Positions 1 through 10,570 of a stretch of DNA of 64,000 nt are shown here, in pieces; within the stretch, counting starts at the first letter, position 1, and each line of letters opens with the position of its first letter. Under the pieces are notes generated by a model. The model did no database searches. It worked only from the letters and a program-made list of their open reading frames with translations, and was not told the DNA's origin. Source of the DNA: Thunnus maccoyii (Eukaryota > Chordata > Actinopteri > Scombriformes > Scombridae); assembly GCF_910596095.1 (NCBI RefSeq), contig NC_056550.1, forward strand, positions 25,225,001 to 25,289,000. Reading direction: 5' to 3'. The position numbers and the translations under genes were made by a program.

Positions 1-1335
1 ATCTTTAATTTCATGCTAGACAGCTGCTGCATAAAATGACAGGCGCTCTGCTTCTTTGTTCCACTTCAGTTTTTCCTTGTGTTTATGAATCTCTTGACGT
101 CGTTGTGGAATAATGTGCGAGTACTCTGTGACATTCAGCCTTTGTGAGAGATACAGTATCTATTTCTAGGGCAGTTTATATTTAGAAGCCCCCTCTTGGA
201 CAAACACCCAGTGCCTGGCATCGTAAACCTAAACCAAAAGGTTATCTTCAATGCCCACAAACCTAGCACATGTGAGTGCCAGTATTTACAATCTCATGGA
301 AAAAAAAAAAAAATCTGGCATTGTCATGTGGTTTCTAACACAGAATTTGAGGGAAACATAGTTTTTCCAAGCTGGTTATGAAAAATAATCTGTCTGTATA
401 TCACATTCACAGTCCATAGAATTAAAACTAATATCTGAAAGGTTGAAAGTATATTTAGAAAGCTTAAAATATGGTTTGGAAAGTTAAAAAGTTGGATATG
501 AAAGTTCAAAATTAAGATTTTAATGCTTATAATAACAGCTTCATTCTTATAATGTTTGCAAAAACAGTTTCTGAACATGCCTTCATTGCATGCTTGGATT
601 TATGAGAAATTATCTGAAATGCTGAAAGAATTAGGAGCTCAAAACAACACAAACCAGTAGTGGTAGTACTGCTAGAACCGGGTACTAGAGGGTAAACAAA
701 TTGTGTTTGCTCCAATCTAATACATTCAATCAGCTGGCAGATTTCCAAATAAAAGTTAGCTTCAGTTTTATGAGTTGGGAATGTGATTTTACCTCATAAA
801 ACACTGCCTTCTGTATATCGTGTATGTGTATAAAAGTTGCACCCTGATTGGCACAAATCCCATATTGAGATATTAATGATGTTGTGTTTATCGTTTACTT
901 TTTGTTTTAATTGCTAATGTAAGAACATGGTTAAAAGTCTTTTCCTCTGTTTTTGTTTCAGAATTGTAAGAATATAGTTACTGTATATTTAAAAATGGTT
1001 GTAGAGGGTGAGATGGATTCCAATGTAACGGAGCCGGAGAGCTTATGGGTATGAAATGTTCCCTTTTTCATGTAAATCACGTTCACTAGATCCTAAATGG
1101 TCTTTGACATCTCATCCCATCTCATCGGCATTCTCAGAAAAATCACTGTCCATCTGAAAAGTATGTTTACATCTTTAAACATACTTTAACCACAAAAACC
1201 TGTTAGCTAACCATGGCCTTCATGATGACATCAGTGTTGGTTTATAAGGGATTTCTTTGATCCTTTTTGGGAAATTCTCTTTTTTGCCAAGACTTAGATG
1301 AGAAGAATGATGCCACTCTCATGTCATGAGTACTA
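1..1335. other. Upstream intergenic DNA, no gene seen
   Basis: AT-rich sequence upstream of dhrs7c. Open frames here are short (84 codons or fewer), of biased composition and without recognisable domains. A pyrimidine-rich tract ending in AG near 960 could be an acceptor for an untranslated exon, but nothing confirms it. Confidence 0.5.
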
Positions 1336-2340
1336 AATATCAAGCTACCGTCAGCAGTCCATTAGCTTCGCTTAGCTTAGCAAAAAGACTGTAAATGGTG
1401 AATTACTGTTTTACAGACGGTTTTTGTATGGATTAAACAAACAAGATATAATTAGTAATATAGTTAGTGAGCTTTAGAGGTGCTGGTAAGTGGATTTTGT
1501 TACCTAACTTTGGACAGAACCAGGCTAGCTTTTTGCCATTTCCAGTCTATGTGCTAAGCTAAGCTAACCAGCTGCTGTCTGACAAATATGAGAGTGGTTT
1601 CAATCTTCTCACCAATCTCTCGTTCAGAAAGTGAATACTGTATTTCCTCAAATAAAAGATGGTAGTCAATTAAAAGATGGGTCTCTTATAATGGCCAGGG
1701 GTGAATAAATAAAGGCCAGCCCCAAAAACAAGTTGGGGAAAAAACAAGGGTAGGTAAACTCCTTGTGCCTGTTATATAATGTGCATACCAGTTAAGCATA
1801 AATAGTGGTTACCTGGATTTAAGTCCAGCTCTATGAGTACATATATAGAGTCTAGCCGACTGTCAGAGAGAGGGGAGGGGGGTGGCGGAGATGGGATATT
1901 GTTTAAATACTTGGACAACAATGCATATTTTAATAATAATGATGGCAGCAACACTACATGAGCATGGGTAACCAGGGTAACTTGGCTAAGCTAGTAAGCA
2001 TACATCCATGAGTATGCTACCCACATGCTACATCTAAGTGGTGCACTGCCAAATCGTTCCAGGTGGAACTCAAGCCCTAGAATTATTGTTCCACATGTTG
2101 GAGTAAGTGGATTACCAGTAATGTAACAAAAATTTAACAGAGCAAACGGAAGCAGATCAGAAAACAAACAGGCTTTGTACTAAAGTATGAGCAAATATAC
2201 TTATCAAACAGAGGGAATTAGAAATAAAGGCCTGCTTCCAATAAACAGCTGGTACCCTATGCAGGCCCCAGCCACTATTTGAGGAAATACGGTTAAGCAT
2301 ATTTCCCAAATGTCAAACAGTGTTATTTGTGAGTATTTAA
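1336..2340 (+). repeat. Interspersed SINE-like repeat, split by a younger element
   Basis: The segment contains the motif GCTAAGCTAAGCTAACC, then a stretch reading 'gagagtgg..tcaatcttctcacc' and 'gaaagtgaata', and resumes after an insertion with 'agcatatttcccaaa'. The same word order recurs at 61000-61190 and partly at 40190-40290, and in reverse at about 60500-60610. This shows one dispersed family. Continuity across the 656-bp insertion is exact, so the insertion is younger than the repeat. Confidence 0.75.
1638..2293. mobile_element. Non-autonomous DNA transposon with TA target duplication, nested in a repeat
   Basis: The ends are inverted repeats: the left end reads GTATTTCCTCAAATA from about 1640, and the right end is its reverse complement around 2277-2291. 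TA dinucleotides flank both sides (1636-1637 and 2294-2295). Removing 1638-2295 restores the surrounding repeat (gaaagtgaata + agcatatttccc). The 656-bp interior has no convincing transposase. The TA duplication points to a Tc1/mariner-, pogo- or other TA-targeting superfamily, but the exact family is not known to me. Confidence 0.75.
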
Positions 2341-2419
2341 AAATACATGTCCTTGTATTATATAAATTTTGCATATTTAATCTAAAAATAAAACACATTT
2401 TCAGGATATCCTCCAAGAC

Positions 2420-5400
2420 ATGGACCCAGGATGGACGACCACCGTTCTCCTGGTGCCCTGCGTAGTCGTGCTGACAGCAGGATTTTTCTACCTCTATGGT
2501 TTGGTTGTCGGTCTATTGTCCAAAACATCAGTACGCAATAAGGTGGTGGTTTTAAGTGATGCTTTATCGGGGCTTGGAAAAGGTAATGTACTTTGTAGTT
2601 AAAGACAAAAAAAGAGAAAAACTTATAAAGTATCTTTTGATTTGATTTTACATTGTTCTCTGTCTTGTTTTCAATTTGCTTTGGATTCATCACTGAAGAA
2701 TGTGCAAGTGTGTTTCACAAAGGAGGGGCGAGGCTGATCCTCTGTGGGAAAAGCTGGGAGAAACTTGAGGAACTCGCTGATGATTTGGCCAACGCTTCAG
2801 ACCCCAGTGTGGTGAGTACACCAGCACTTAAACATGAAAGAGAATGATGACCGATTACTGTCCCTTTACTGTTGCTGTTTCTCCTCCTCAGACGTTTCCC
2901 CCTAAGCTGGTGCTGCTGGATTTCGGAGACATGGCGAGCATGCCTGAGGCAATCGAAGAGATCCTGGAGTGTTACGGCTGCCTAGATATTCTTATCTTCA
3001 ACAGCAGTATGAAGGTTAAAGCACCTGCTCAGAATGTGTCTCTGGAGATGGACAAGTTACTAATGGACAACAACTACTTTGGACCGGCAACACTGGCTAA
3101 AGGTAGATTATGAAATTACATATCAGTCTGCAAAGGAGAAGATAATTCATCATAATAGATTTGAGGTTTTGTCATTTTTGTTTTGTTGCTTGCTTGTTCT
3201 GGCTTGGCAGAGTAGTACGTTTCTGTTTCAGGTGTGCTGCCCTCCATGATCTCTAGGAGGACTGGCCACCTGCTTCTGGTCAACAGCATTCAAGGAAAAC
3301 TAGCTGTGCCTTTTCGCACTACATGTGAGTTCAGGGGTTTTATTATGGGAAATACACAGGATATTTTAAATTCTTATACAAGGTGCTACTGTATGTAAAG
3401 CATTTATTAATATTAGTGTAGTAAACTTCTCATCAGTCTCAGCTGTACTTTGCCTTTAGAGCTAATTAGCAAATGTTAGCATGCTAACATGCTAATCTAA
3501 GATGGTGAACATGATCAGGTCCAACTGTAATTAAATTGCCTTTTTTCTCTACTACGGCATCTGCTTTGTAAATCTCTTGCCCTGTGTTCTCCATTGAGAA
3601 AAAAATCAGAAACCAAAAGGGAGAAATTTGATTCGATTGAATAGTGTACTGTTGTCTGCTTACGTAGCTGGAGTCCTTATTTCAATACAGCAAATCAAAT
3701 CTTGAATACAGCAGTAACATGTTGTTCTATCATAGGCAGAGCAGACGGTCACACTGAGCCTGATAGCATCCTGCTACACAAGAGCCACATACTCTGAACA
3801 ACAACCCACATTAGCTTTCCTGCTAAAGTCTCCTCCTCATCTAATTTACAAACATGAAAACACATCTTTTCCTGCACCTTAGCTTGTTAGCGGGCTAAAT
3901 AGCTAATTAGCTGCTCAGTTGCAGCACATTAAACAGCATGTAAACATACCTGAAAATGTCACTTCAGACCAGTTAGATGCTGGGTTGGTCTTTGCTCTTC
4001 AAAATCCCTGTTAACTTTACTTTGTCTCCATTCAGTAGATTTTTTTCTTCATTTTATTAAAAGAAAACTATTAACAATACATTTTTTTAAAAATGTTGAC
4101 ATTAGTTTTGTGTGCAAAAAGGGCTGATTAAATATGTTTTCAGTTGGATATTACCATCATCATGCTAGCATTGTCATTTTGAGTATGATAGCATGCTGAC
4201 GTTAGCATTTTACTCAAAGCATCACTGTGCACAGTACAGTCATGGCTCATAAAGACATGTAGACACACAGTCTTGTTCCTGCAACACTTGAGTTTGAGGT
4301 TTAGTTAGATGCAAAAAATGCAAAATTAAAAAATATATAAAATATATATGGCTGTAATATTTAGAAGTGAGGACATTTAGATGTTACCTCATGTCTTCCA
4401 GATGCTGCCTCTAAACATGCAGTTCAGGCCTTCTTTGACTGTCTGAGGGCTGAAGTGGAAGAGTACGGCATCTCCGTCAGCACCATAAACCACACCTTCA
4501 TCAGCAGTGGTGCATCAAAGGCGGCCCCCTCCAAATCCATCTGGTCATGTGAGTTAAATGAAAAGAAAGCAGGAAGAAGTACACCGAACTTTATTTTGTT
4601 GTTTACTACTTCACAGCAACATGCAGTGTCTTCACAACTACTAGTCAGATTTCTATGAAAATGCATATATTCGTGATTGCTAGAGGATGATTTTGATTGA
4701 TTTCGCCCTTTGATCTGGCATTGACACTACCAACATGTCAATTAATCGATTAGTTGCCAACTATTAAATTAATCAGCAACTGTTTTGATTATTGGCTAAT
4801 CGTTTTGAGTCTTTTTTTTTCTGATTCAAGCTTCCCAAAGGTGAATATTTTCTTGTTTCTTTAGTCCTCTGTGACAGTAAACTGAATATTTTTGGGTTGT
4901 GGACTGATGGTCAGAACAAAACAAGACATTTGAAGACATCTTGGGCTTTTGGAAACAGTTTTCACAATTTTCTGACATTTTATAGTCCAAACAACTTATT
5001 GATTAATTGATTATGAAAATAATTGTTAGTTTGCAGCCTTAAAAAGTAGTTATACCACAATCAAAAAATACTCTGTAAAAGTCCTGCATTCAGAATCTTT
5101 ACAGCAAAATGTATTTAAAGTATCAAAAGCAAATACACTCAAGTGCTTTATTTATTATATATATATTGGAACATTATTATTAATTCATTAGTGTAGTGTA
5201 AGTGTAGCTAATTCTAACAAGTTTACATATGGTATAATCTATTAATAATGCATATTTCATTAAAAAAAAACATGTTGTACGTATAAAATCTTGGTATTAA
5301 AAGTAACTAATAACTTAAAATGAATGTAGTGGAGTAAAAAAACAATATTTCCCTACAAGTATATAAAAAAATTAAATATAAATATATAAAATGGAAATAC

Positions 5401-5782
5401 TGAAGTTAATGTACTTAAAAACTTGAGTAAATGTGCCACCACTACAACAATTATGTATCATAAAAATTTACTGTATGTAAACTCTAGTTATGTTTAAGGG
5501 TGGTTAGACTGTTTTTATAATCTTTAATTAACAAAAGCATTATTTTGTCTTTCTATTTCCACCTCTCTCTTTGCAGTGTTGTACACTAAGAAGCCGCTTG
5601 GCGTCTCTCCAGATGAGGCAGCCACTGAGATCGTGAAGACTCTAAACAACAAGAAGAAGGAGGTGGTAATTGCTCCCTCGCTCCCCAAGGTGGCCATCTA
5701 CACCAGATCCTTCTTCCCTAATGTGTTCTTTGCTGTGATGGCTGCAGGAGTGAAGAACGCTGCCGTCGCTGACAGGATGTAA
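2420..5782 (+). CDS. dhrs7c: Dehydrogenase/reductase SDR family member 7C (six exons)
   Basis: Exons: 2420-2582, 2699-2811, 2892-3102, 3232-3324, 4402-4548, 5577-5782; every intron is GT-AG and the phases join into 310 aa, close to the roughly 312 aa I recall for the mammalian protein. An N-terminal hydrophobic segment (residues 8-33) suggests membrane anchoring. The Rossmann motif is [10 protein letters not shown] (46-55), where a canonical SDR has TGxxxGxG. The catalytic Tyr-Lys pair is present as YAASK at the start of exon 5, and a Ser sits in VNSIQGK; the usual NNAG is replaced by FNSS. Segments such as ADPS..PKLVLLD, YGCxDIL and [12 protein letters not shown] are typical of DHRS7C rather than DHRS7B. 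DHRS7C (SRP-35) is known as a sarcoplasmic-reticulum protein of skeletal and heart muscle with proposed retinol dehydrogenase activity. The start is the first ATG in frame; an upstream untranslated exon is possible because an AG acceptor-like site lies just before it. Which fish co-orthologue (a or b) is uncertain. Confidence 0.93.
3430..4265. repeat. Dispersed 'TAGCATGCTA' repeat interrupted by a second repeat (dhrs7c intron 4)
   Basis: Flanking parts (about 3430-3525 and 4140-4265) match the uninterrupted copy at 24085-24260: both read 'tgtacttt', 'agcaaatgttagcatgctaaca' and 'aagatggtg.aca', then a second cluster of tagcatgctaacg words. The interior 3520-4000 belongs to a different family that reappears inverted at 39750-40135. 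This is therefore a nested insertion inside a dhrs7c intron. Confidence 0.6.
4738..5040 (-). repeat. Interspersed repeat, ATTAATCGATTA family (dhrs7c intron 5)
   Basis: Starts with 'aatcgattagttgccaact', passes through 'cagtaaactgaatatttttgg', 'aacaaaacaagacatttgaagacatc' and 'ttttctgacattttatagtcc', and ends at 'aattgttagtttgcagcc'. This ordered set of words recurs at least eight more times in the window, so it is one interspersed family. Orientation is defined relative to the copy at 63445, which begins GGCTGCAACTAA. Confidence 0.75.
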
Positions 5783-6256
5783 CACTTAACGCTGCCGCCA
5801 TATGCAGCCTCGCACTGTAATGATTGTGGATATTTATGACACAAGATTTTCTGGTGGAGGTGAAACAAATGAGTGGAAAATTTGAAAATGAAGGATGGTT
5901 GGAAATGACAGCAAGGTCTGTGAACAATATTTTATTCACAGTCCTCACATCCATCCGTGCTGACAATCTAGAAGTAATATTGATAATTTTGTCCTGTTTT
6001 TCTGAAATATGAAACATCTTCTGAAATACATTTAAGACCCTTTAAACCATCTGAGGGTAGGTCTTACATGTCATATACATTTACATATGACAATAATATA
6101 CACATGTATTGATAATAATATGGTCTTAAACCTAGATTTATGAGTAAAATGATCATTTTTGGTCTGTACTAAACTCGTACAGGTACATACAGGTTTGTGT
6201 TAAATGCTAAAGAACGAGCCATCCTGGGCCGTATTGACAACCAAAGAACACCTCGT

Positions 6257-6560
6257 TAGAGCTGCAACAAGCTGTCAATTAATCAGTTAGATGATTGACA
6301 GGAAGTTAATTGACAACTATTTTGATAATCGATTAATCGTTTTGACTCATTTTTAAAGAAACAAATGTTAAAATTCACCCACAATGTGAGAATTTGCTAA
6401 TTGTTAATTGAATATATTTGGTTTTTGGATTGTTAATCAGACAAAATAAAGACATTTAAAGTCACCTTGAACTCTTGTAAACTTGGATGGATATTTTTCA
6501 CTATTTTCTGATGTTTTAAAGATTAATTGAGAAAACAGTGAAAATAACCATCAGCTGTAA
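6257..6560 (-). repeat. Interspersed repeat, ATTAATCGATTA family (dhrs7c 3' region)
   Basis: Begins 'agagctgcaacaagctgtcaattaatcag' and contains 'gataatcgattaatcgttttgac' and 'tattttctgatgttttaaag'. Same family as 4738-5040. It lies between the dhrs7c stop codon and the polyadenylation signal at 6772, so it is probably transcribed in the 3' UTR. Confidence 0.65.
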
Positions 6561-6771
6561 CTCTACACCTCATATGATTATCTTGTTGGAAAATGAAAAC
6601 GATACAGTGATGCATTATTTCTCTATCAGAAAGACTTGTTTTCTGTATATTATACAGGTTGACAAATGGACCTGACATAAAATGATCATATCACTGCATA
6701 AAACTAGTCAATCAAGAAGAACATCTTGTATCTCTTCATGTATTTGTGGACTTGATTAAATTTAGAATATA

Positions 6772-6777
6772 AATAAA
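6772..6777 (+). other. Candidate polyadenylation signal of dhrs7c
   Basis: AATAAA about 990 bases after the stop codon, followed within 60 bases by a T-rich tract. Another AATAAA at about 6445 is an alternative. Inferred only from the hexamer and position. Confidence 0.4.
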
Positions 6778-6902
6778 GTATTTATGTGTCAGCCCAAGTC
6801 ATTTAAATGTTCTTTTTTTTTTTTTTTTTAGATTTCTTTTAGTTTAAGGCACCAAGAGCACACACATACCATACTGGAGGAAAAAGATTAGACATACAGA
6901 CG

Positions 6903-7800
6903 GGTGTCAAATTAAAGGAAAAACCAGTATAAAGTGTCTTAGTAAGGTGTTGGGTCACCACATGCTGCCAGAACAGCTTCAATGCGCCTTGGCTTTGATT
7001 CTACACTCTCTGAACTCTACTGGAGGGATGAACACCACTCTTCAAAAAGATATTCCCTCATTTGGTGTTTTAATGATGGTGGTGGAGAGCGCTGTCTAAC
7101 ACGTCGGTCCAAAATCTCCCATAGGTGCTCAACTGGGTTGAGATCTGGTGACTGTGAAGGCCATAGCATATGATTCACATCACTTTCATACTCATCAAAC
7201 CATTCAGTGAGCCCTCGTGCCTTGTGAATTGGGGCATTGTCATCCTGGATCCATCAGGATAGAAATGTTTCATCATAGGATAAAGATGATCACTCAGAAC
7301 AACTTTGTATTGATTTGCAATAATAAGGGGACAACTGGACCCAAACCATGCCAGCAAAACATCCCCCAAAGCATAACAGAGCCACCAGATCCCCTAACTG
7401 TAGGGGTCAAGAAGAGCTGCTCTTCTGTTTTTCCTTACATGTCACACTAATGCAAGAGCATGACGGTCATGAAATGTGCTGATATCTTTTCCATAGATCT
7501 AAATGCAGATGTCACTTTAGTCACTGTTCTTATTTTAACACCAGCCAGTTGAGCAGTCTTTGTGACTGAATCTCCTGCCATCCGTACCCCAATGATGAAC
7601 CCTCTTCCAAAGTCACTTAGATCTTTTCCTCTTGCCATCTTGATACAAAATCAGAATCAACTGGCCCTGCTCAGCATTTTTTATACATCCCACAGAGCAT
7701 GATTGGATGTTAATTGCTTACTTGTATCATGCAGTGCATCTGTGTGGAAGCATCTGCATTCGTTATGTTTCTCCACTCATTTATTTATCACTCATCTGCA
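6903..7800 (-). mobile_element. Degraded Tc1/mariner-type transposon
   Basis: The left end reads GGTGTCAAATTAAAGG, typical of terminal sequence from fish Tc1-like elements; a matching right terminal repeat is not obvious, so the right boundary is approximate. The element encodes broken transposase pieces on the minus strand (see the pseudogene entry). It lies between dhrs7c and the NATD1-like gene, antisense to both. Confidence 0.75.
6960..7638 (-). pseudogene. Tc1-like transposase relic: N-terminal HTH plus C-terminal DDE fragment
   Basis: At 7638-7447 (minus) an ATG opens a helix-turn-helix N-terminus: MARGKDLSDFGRGFIIGVRM, then SVTKTAQLAGV and TKVTSAFRS, the pattern of Tc1 DNA-binding domains. 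Further along the minus strand come GMFCWHGLGPVVPL and then [17 protein letters not shown], which holds the last catalytic Glu of the DDE core. Between these pieces the frame is broken by stops and most of the catalytic core, including the first Asp region, is missing. The copy cannot encode an active enzyme. Confidence 0.85.
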
Positions 7801-8065
7801 CATACTGCAGTGTACCGGTGTATGTCAAAAAGAGTGTACAACCTATAATAAAAATGAGAAATCCTCCTCTCATCATTAAATCATGCCTGTGGTTTTGCTG
7901 TGGGTCGATGCCGAGCAGTAAAAGCCACATTTTCACGTGTAGAGGTCAAGGAAAGGTCATGAAAATAATCAATAACTGTGTTGTGAGCAGCTGTCGCCCC
8001 CTAGAGGACTCTATGCACAATTACTACTACATGCTGTCTTGTATTACGTGTCTTTTCATGTATAA

Positions 8066-9428
8066 ATGGCGTTTAAAATATTTTCCACAGTCACTGCGTT
8101 AACTCTGAGAGTGAAATCCTATCCGGCTGCCTTCGCTGCGCTGAGCTCCAGCTGCAGGTTGACGGTGGAACATGACCGACAGAACCAGCGGTTCAGCGTC
8201 ACTCCGGGCACCGGGGCCGGTAAGCAGAGAGCCCGGGATTAGAGCTCCGGCGCACGGGGAAGACTCTGTAAGGGAGCCCGGTGCGCGGCCTGCTGTAGCG
8301 CATTTCTGTTCAGTGGATTAATTCCCAGTTAGACAATACTACAGCTGCTCAGTTGTAGATATTTATTTGGATTTTACTCGCTTATTGACAGTCTGGCTCT
8401 CTTTAAGTGAGGAGGGAAGGCCTCAGCGAAACTCCATTAAAAAATATGAAGATTTAACGTTTCTTTGCTCAAAGGCAAATGTTGCGCAGATGATATTAAT
8501 GACTTTTAGATTATACGATTTGTCTATAGTCGCCTAACATTTCGGCATTAATATTATCCGGCAATGCAACTGATTATAGTACATTTTTGGGTAGTTTACC
8601 ACATTGCACAGTCGTAGCAGGGAAGTGAGAGTCACCTAAAAAAAGACATTTTCGGACGGAGGTTTGGTATTATTAACAATCTATAGTTTCCCTTGACATG
8701 TTAATACAGGGGCAGCTATATACTGTGTTTTTAGGGTCCCAAGCAGAATTTAATTTCCACTCCATGTTCCCCCATACATTAAACTTAAATAAAAAAAAGA
8801 TATAAATGCTCCTGTAAGAGATAACATGTTAATTTACTTCAGTAAAAGCTAAAATATTCACAGTGAAGAGACATGTCAGCCCTAAGCAGCTGCTTCATGC
8901 CTCCAGCTCATCTGTAAACCACCACACCTGTCATATTCCAGTGTGGGATCCCAGTAATTTCAAATGTGGTGTAAAATCGTCCATGTCCTCTGTCCACAGA
9001 TGCCCATGAACGTGCAACGCTGCTCTACAGATTCACAGGGGAGAAGGAGGTGGATTTAATGTCAACATATGTGCCAGAGTCGTTTAGGGGCCAAGGTGTC
9101 GCAGCGCTGCTGTCAAAGGTAAGATAAAAACTTTTCTTTCCTTTGTTTTGGAAAGTTTGAGTGTTGGCCATACTGTATACTGGCCTAAGCAAACCCACAT
9201 TTGACCCTGTAGTTTTTTACTGAAGGGCAGACAACAAACAAAATTGAATAAAGGTATATATTGTTTATAAAATGTATATATTATATGTGAATTTTTCTGT
9301 TCTTGTTACAGGCCGCCATGGACTTTCTGGTTGAAGAAAACCTCAAGGCTCATGTCTCTTGCTGGTACATCAAGAAATACATTGAGGACAATCCACTTCT
9401 AGGTTATAAAGATCTCATCATCACTTGA
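8066..9428 (+). CDS. natd1-like: NATD1-like GNAT-domain acetyltransferase (three exons)
   Basis: Exons 8066-8219, 9000-9118 and 9312-9428 with GT-AG introns join into 129 aa. Residues 31-38 RLTVEHDR, 59-82 ([21 protein letters not shown]) and the C-terminal [19 protein letters not shown] match the NATD1 (C17orf103) family, whose human member is about 113 aa. The acetyl-CoA loop motif R/Q-x-x-G-x-G/A is present as RGQGVA (81-86). The start ATG at 8066 is the first in frame after upstream stops; it adds a 30-residue N-terminus ([20 protein letters not shown]...) rich in Arg, Lys, Ser and Ala and free of acidic residues, as in mitochondrial presequences. A CpG-rich stretch over exon 1 and the start of intron 1 (8100-8300) suggests a housekeeping promoter. 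The substrate is unknown. Confidence 0.88.
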
Positions 9429-9694
9429 CCGCAGCCTGTTTGTCCAGTTTGCTACCTCGACTCAACGAAAACCTCACGTACCTCACTGTAAATTACTACG
9501 GAGGCCAAATGGAGGATGTAAAGCACAGTGTACTTGATCTGTAGAATGTGCAACATCTAGAAGTAATCATTATGAAGGATGATTGTTTGATGGATTTGCT
9601 TGTAATTTCATCTACTGAAATGCCAAATCACAACAATTACGAATAAGTGCAATGAAATTAGTATTATTTTTAAAGATTCATAATTTGAATGCTG

Positions 9695-9700
9695 AATAAA
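9695..9700 (+). other. Candidate polyadenylation signal of the NATD1-like gene
   Basis: AATAAA 267 bases after the stop codon, followed by 'tgtgagtaaagtt', a plausible downstream GU-rich element. No competing signal is nearer. Confidence 0.45.
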
Positions 9701-10217
9701 TGTGAGTAAAGTTACTCATTATCTCTCCATAAAATTCAGGGTTTGAAGATGAAGTGGCTGCATGATATTGATTTTACATAGATTCTTTTTACCAACCTGA
9801 AACTAGTAAATTGGTGCTTATTTTGATACCAGATTGCACTTTTTAATCCTGTTTCTCTGATCTGTCTGGTATATTTTCTCACAAACATGTAATATTTATC
9901 AATTATTGAATGTTGGGACAAGACATGGAAATATTTATCATGCCATAATGTTTGGAAATTGATATTATAATATTTTGCCAGTATATTCTGTACCTTTTTC
10001 TTGATAGAAACTTATTTTGACAATTAAAACTTGATCTTTTCCTCTCTGCATGTATTGCTGTCATGGGAGAATATTACTATATGACCACTGAATATATGAC
10101 CGCATTAAGAGAAAGTGATACTGCAAAGTGAAGTATACTGTACATGCAGATAGAAGAAATAGGCCTACAGTTGGGGAACATTAAAAGCTAGGTTAACAAT
10201 ATTTCAAATTTGTTCTA

Positions 10218-10570
10218 AAAAAACAGTCAGGTGTCCAAATGAACATTGAAACATGTTTTTCTTACTCTAATCATTACTCCTGTTCATACTGACCATTAGA
10301 AGATCCCTTCATAATGTGATGTAAGTGATGTGGCACAAAAATGTATTTAAAAGCTTATCTGAAAATAATATGAAGCTTCAGCGTCCAAATGTAAGACATC
10401 CACTTTATTTGACTAACTCAGTCGACTGAAGCCTCATATTATCTTCAAATAAACTTTTTGCTCAAAATGAGGACTAGATTTTATTAGTGCATTTGGGGGA
10501 GATCTAAGTATGAACAGGAGGAATGATTACAGTTTCAGTGTTCATTTGGGCTCCTGACTATTGTTTTAAG
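10218..10570. mobile_element. Long inverted-repeat (foldback/MITE-like) element
   Basis: The two halves are imperfect reverse complements about a centre near 10395. Examples: 'cagtcaggtgtccaaatgaac' at 10225 versus 'gttcatttgggctcctgact' at 10540; 'taatcattactcctgttcat' versus 'atgaacaggaggaatgatta'; 'aataatatgaagcttcag' versus 'ctgaagcctcatattatc'. Total about 350 bp, no coding capacity. Located downstream of the NATD1-like gene. Confidence 0.65.

Noticed and set aside
7707-8102. 131-codon plus-strand open frame overlapping the NATD1-like exon 1
   Set aside because: Begins in transposon sequence and uses a different frame from the exon encoding RLTVEHDR; a shadow frame.
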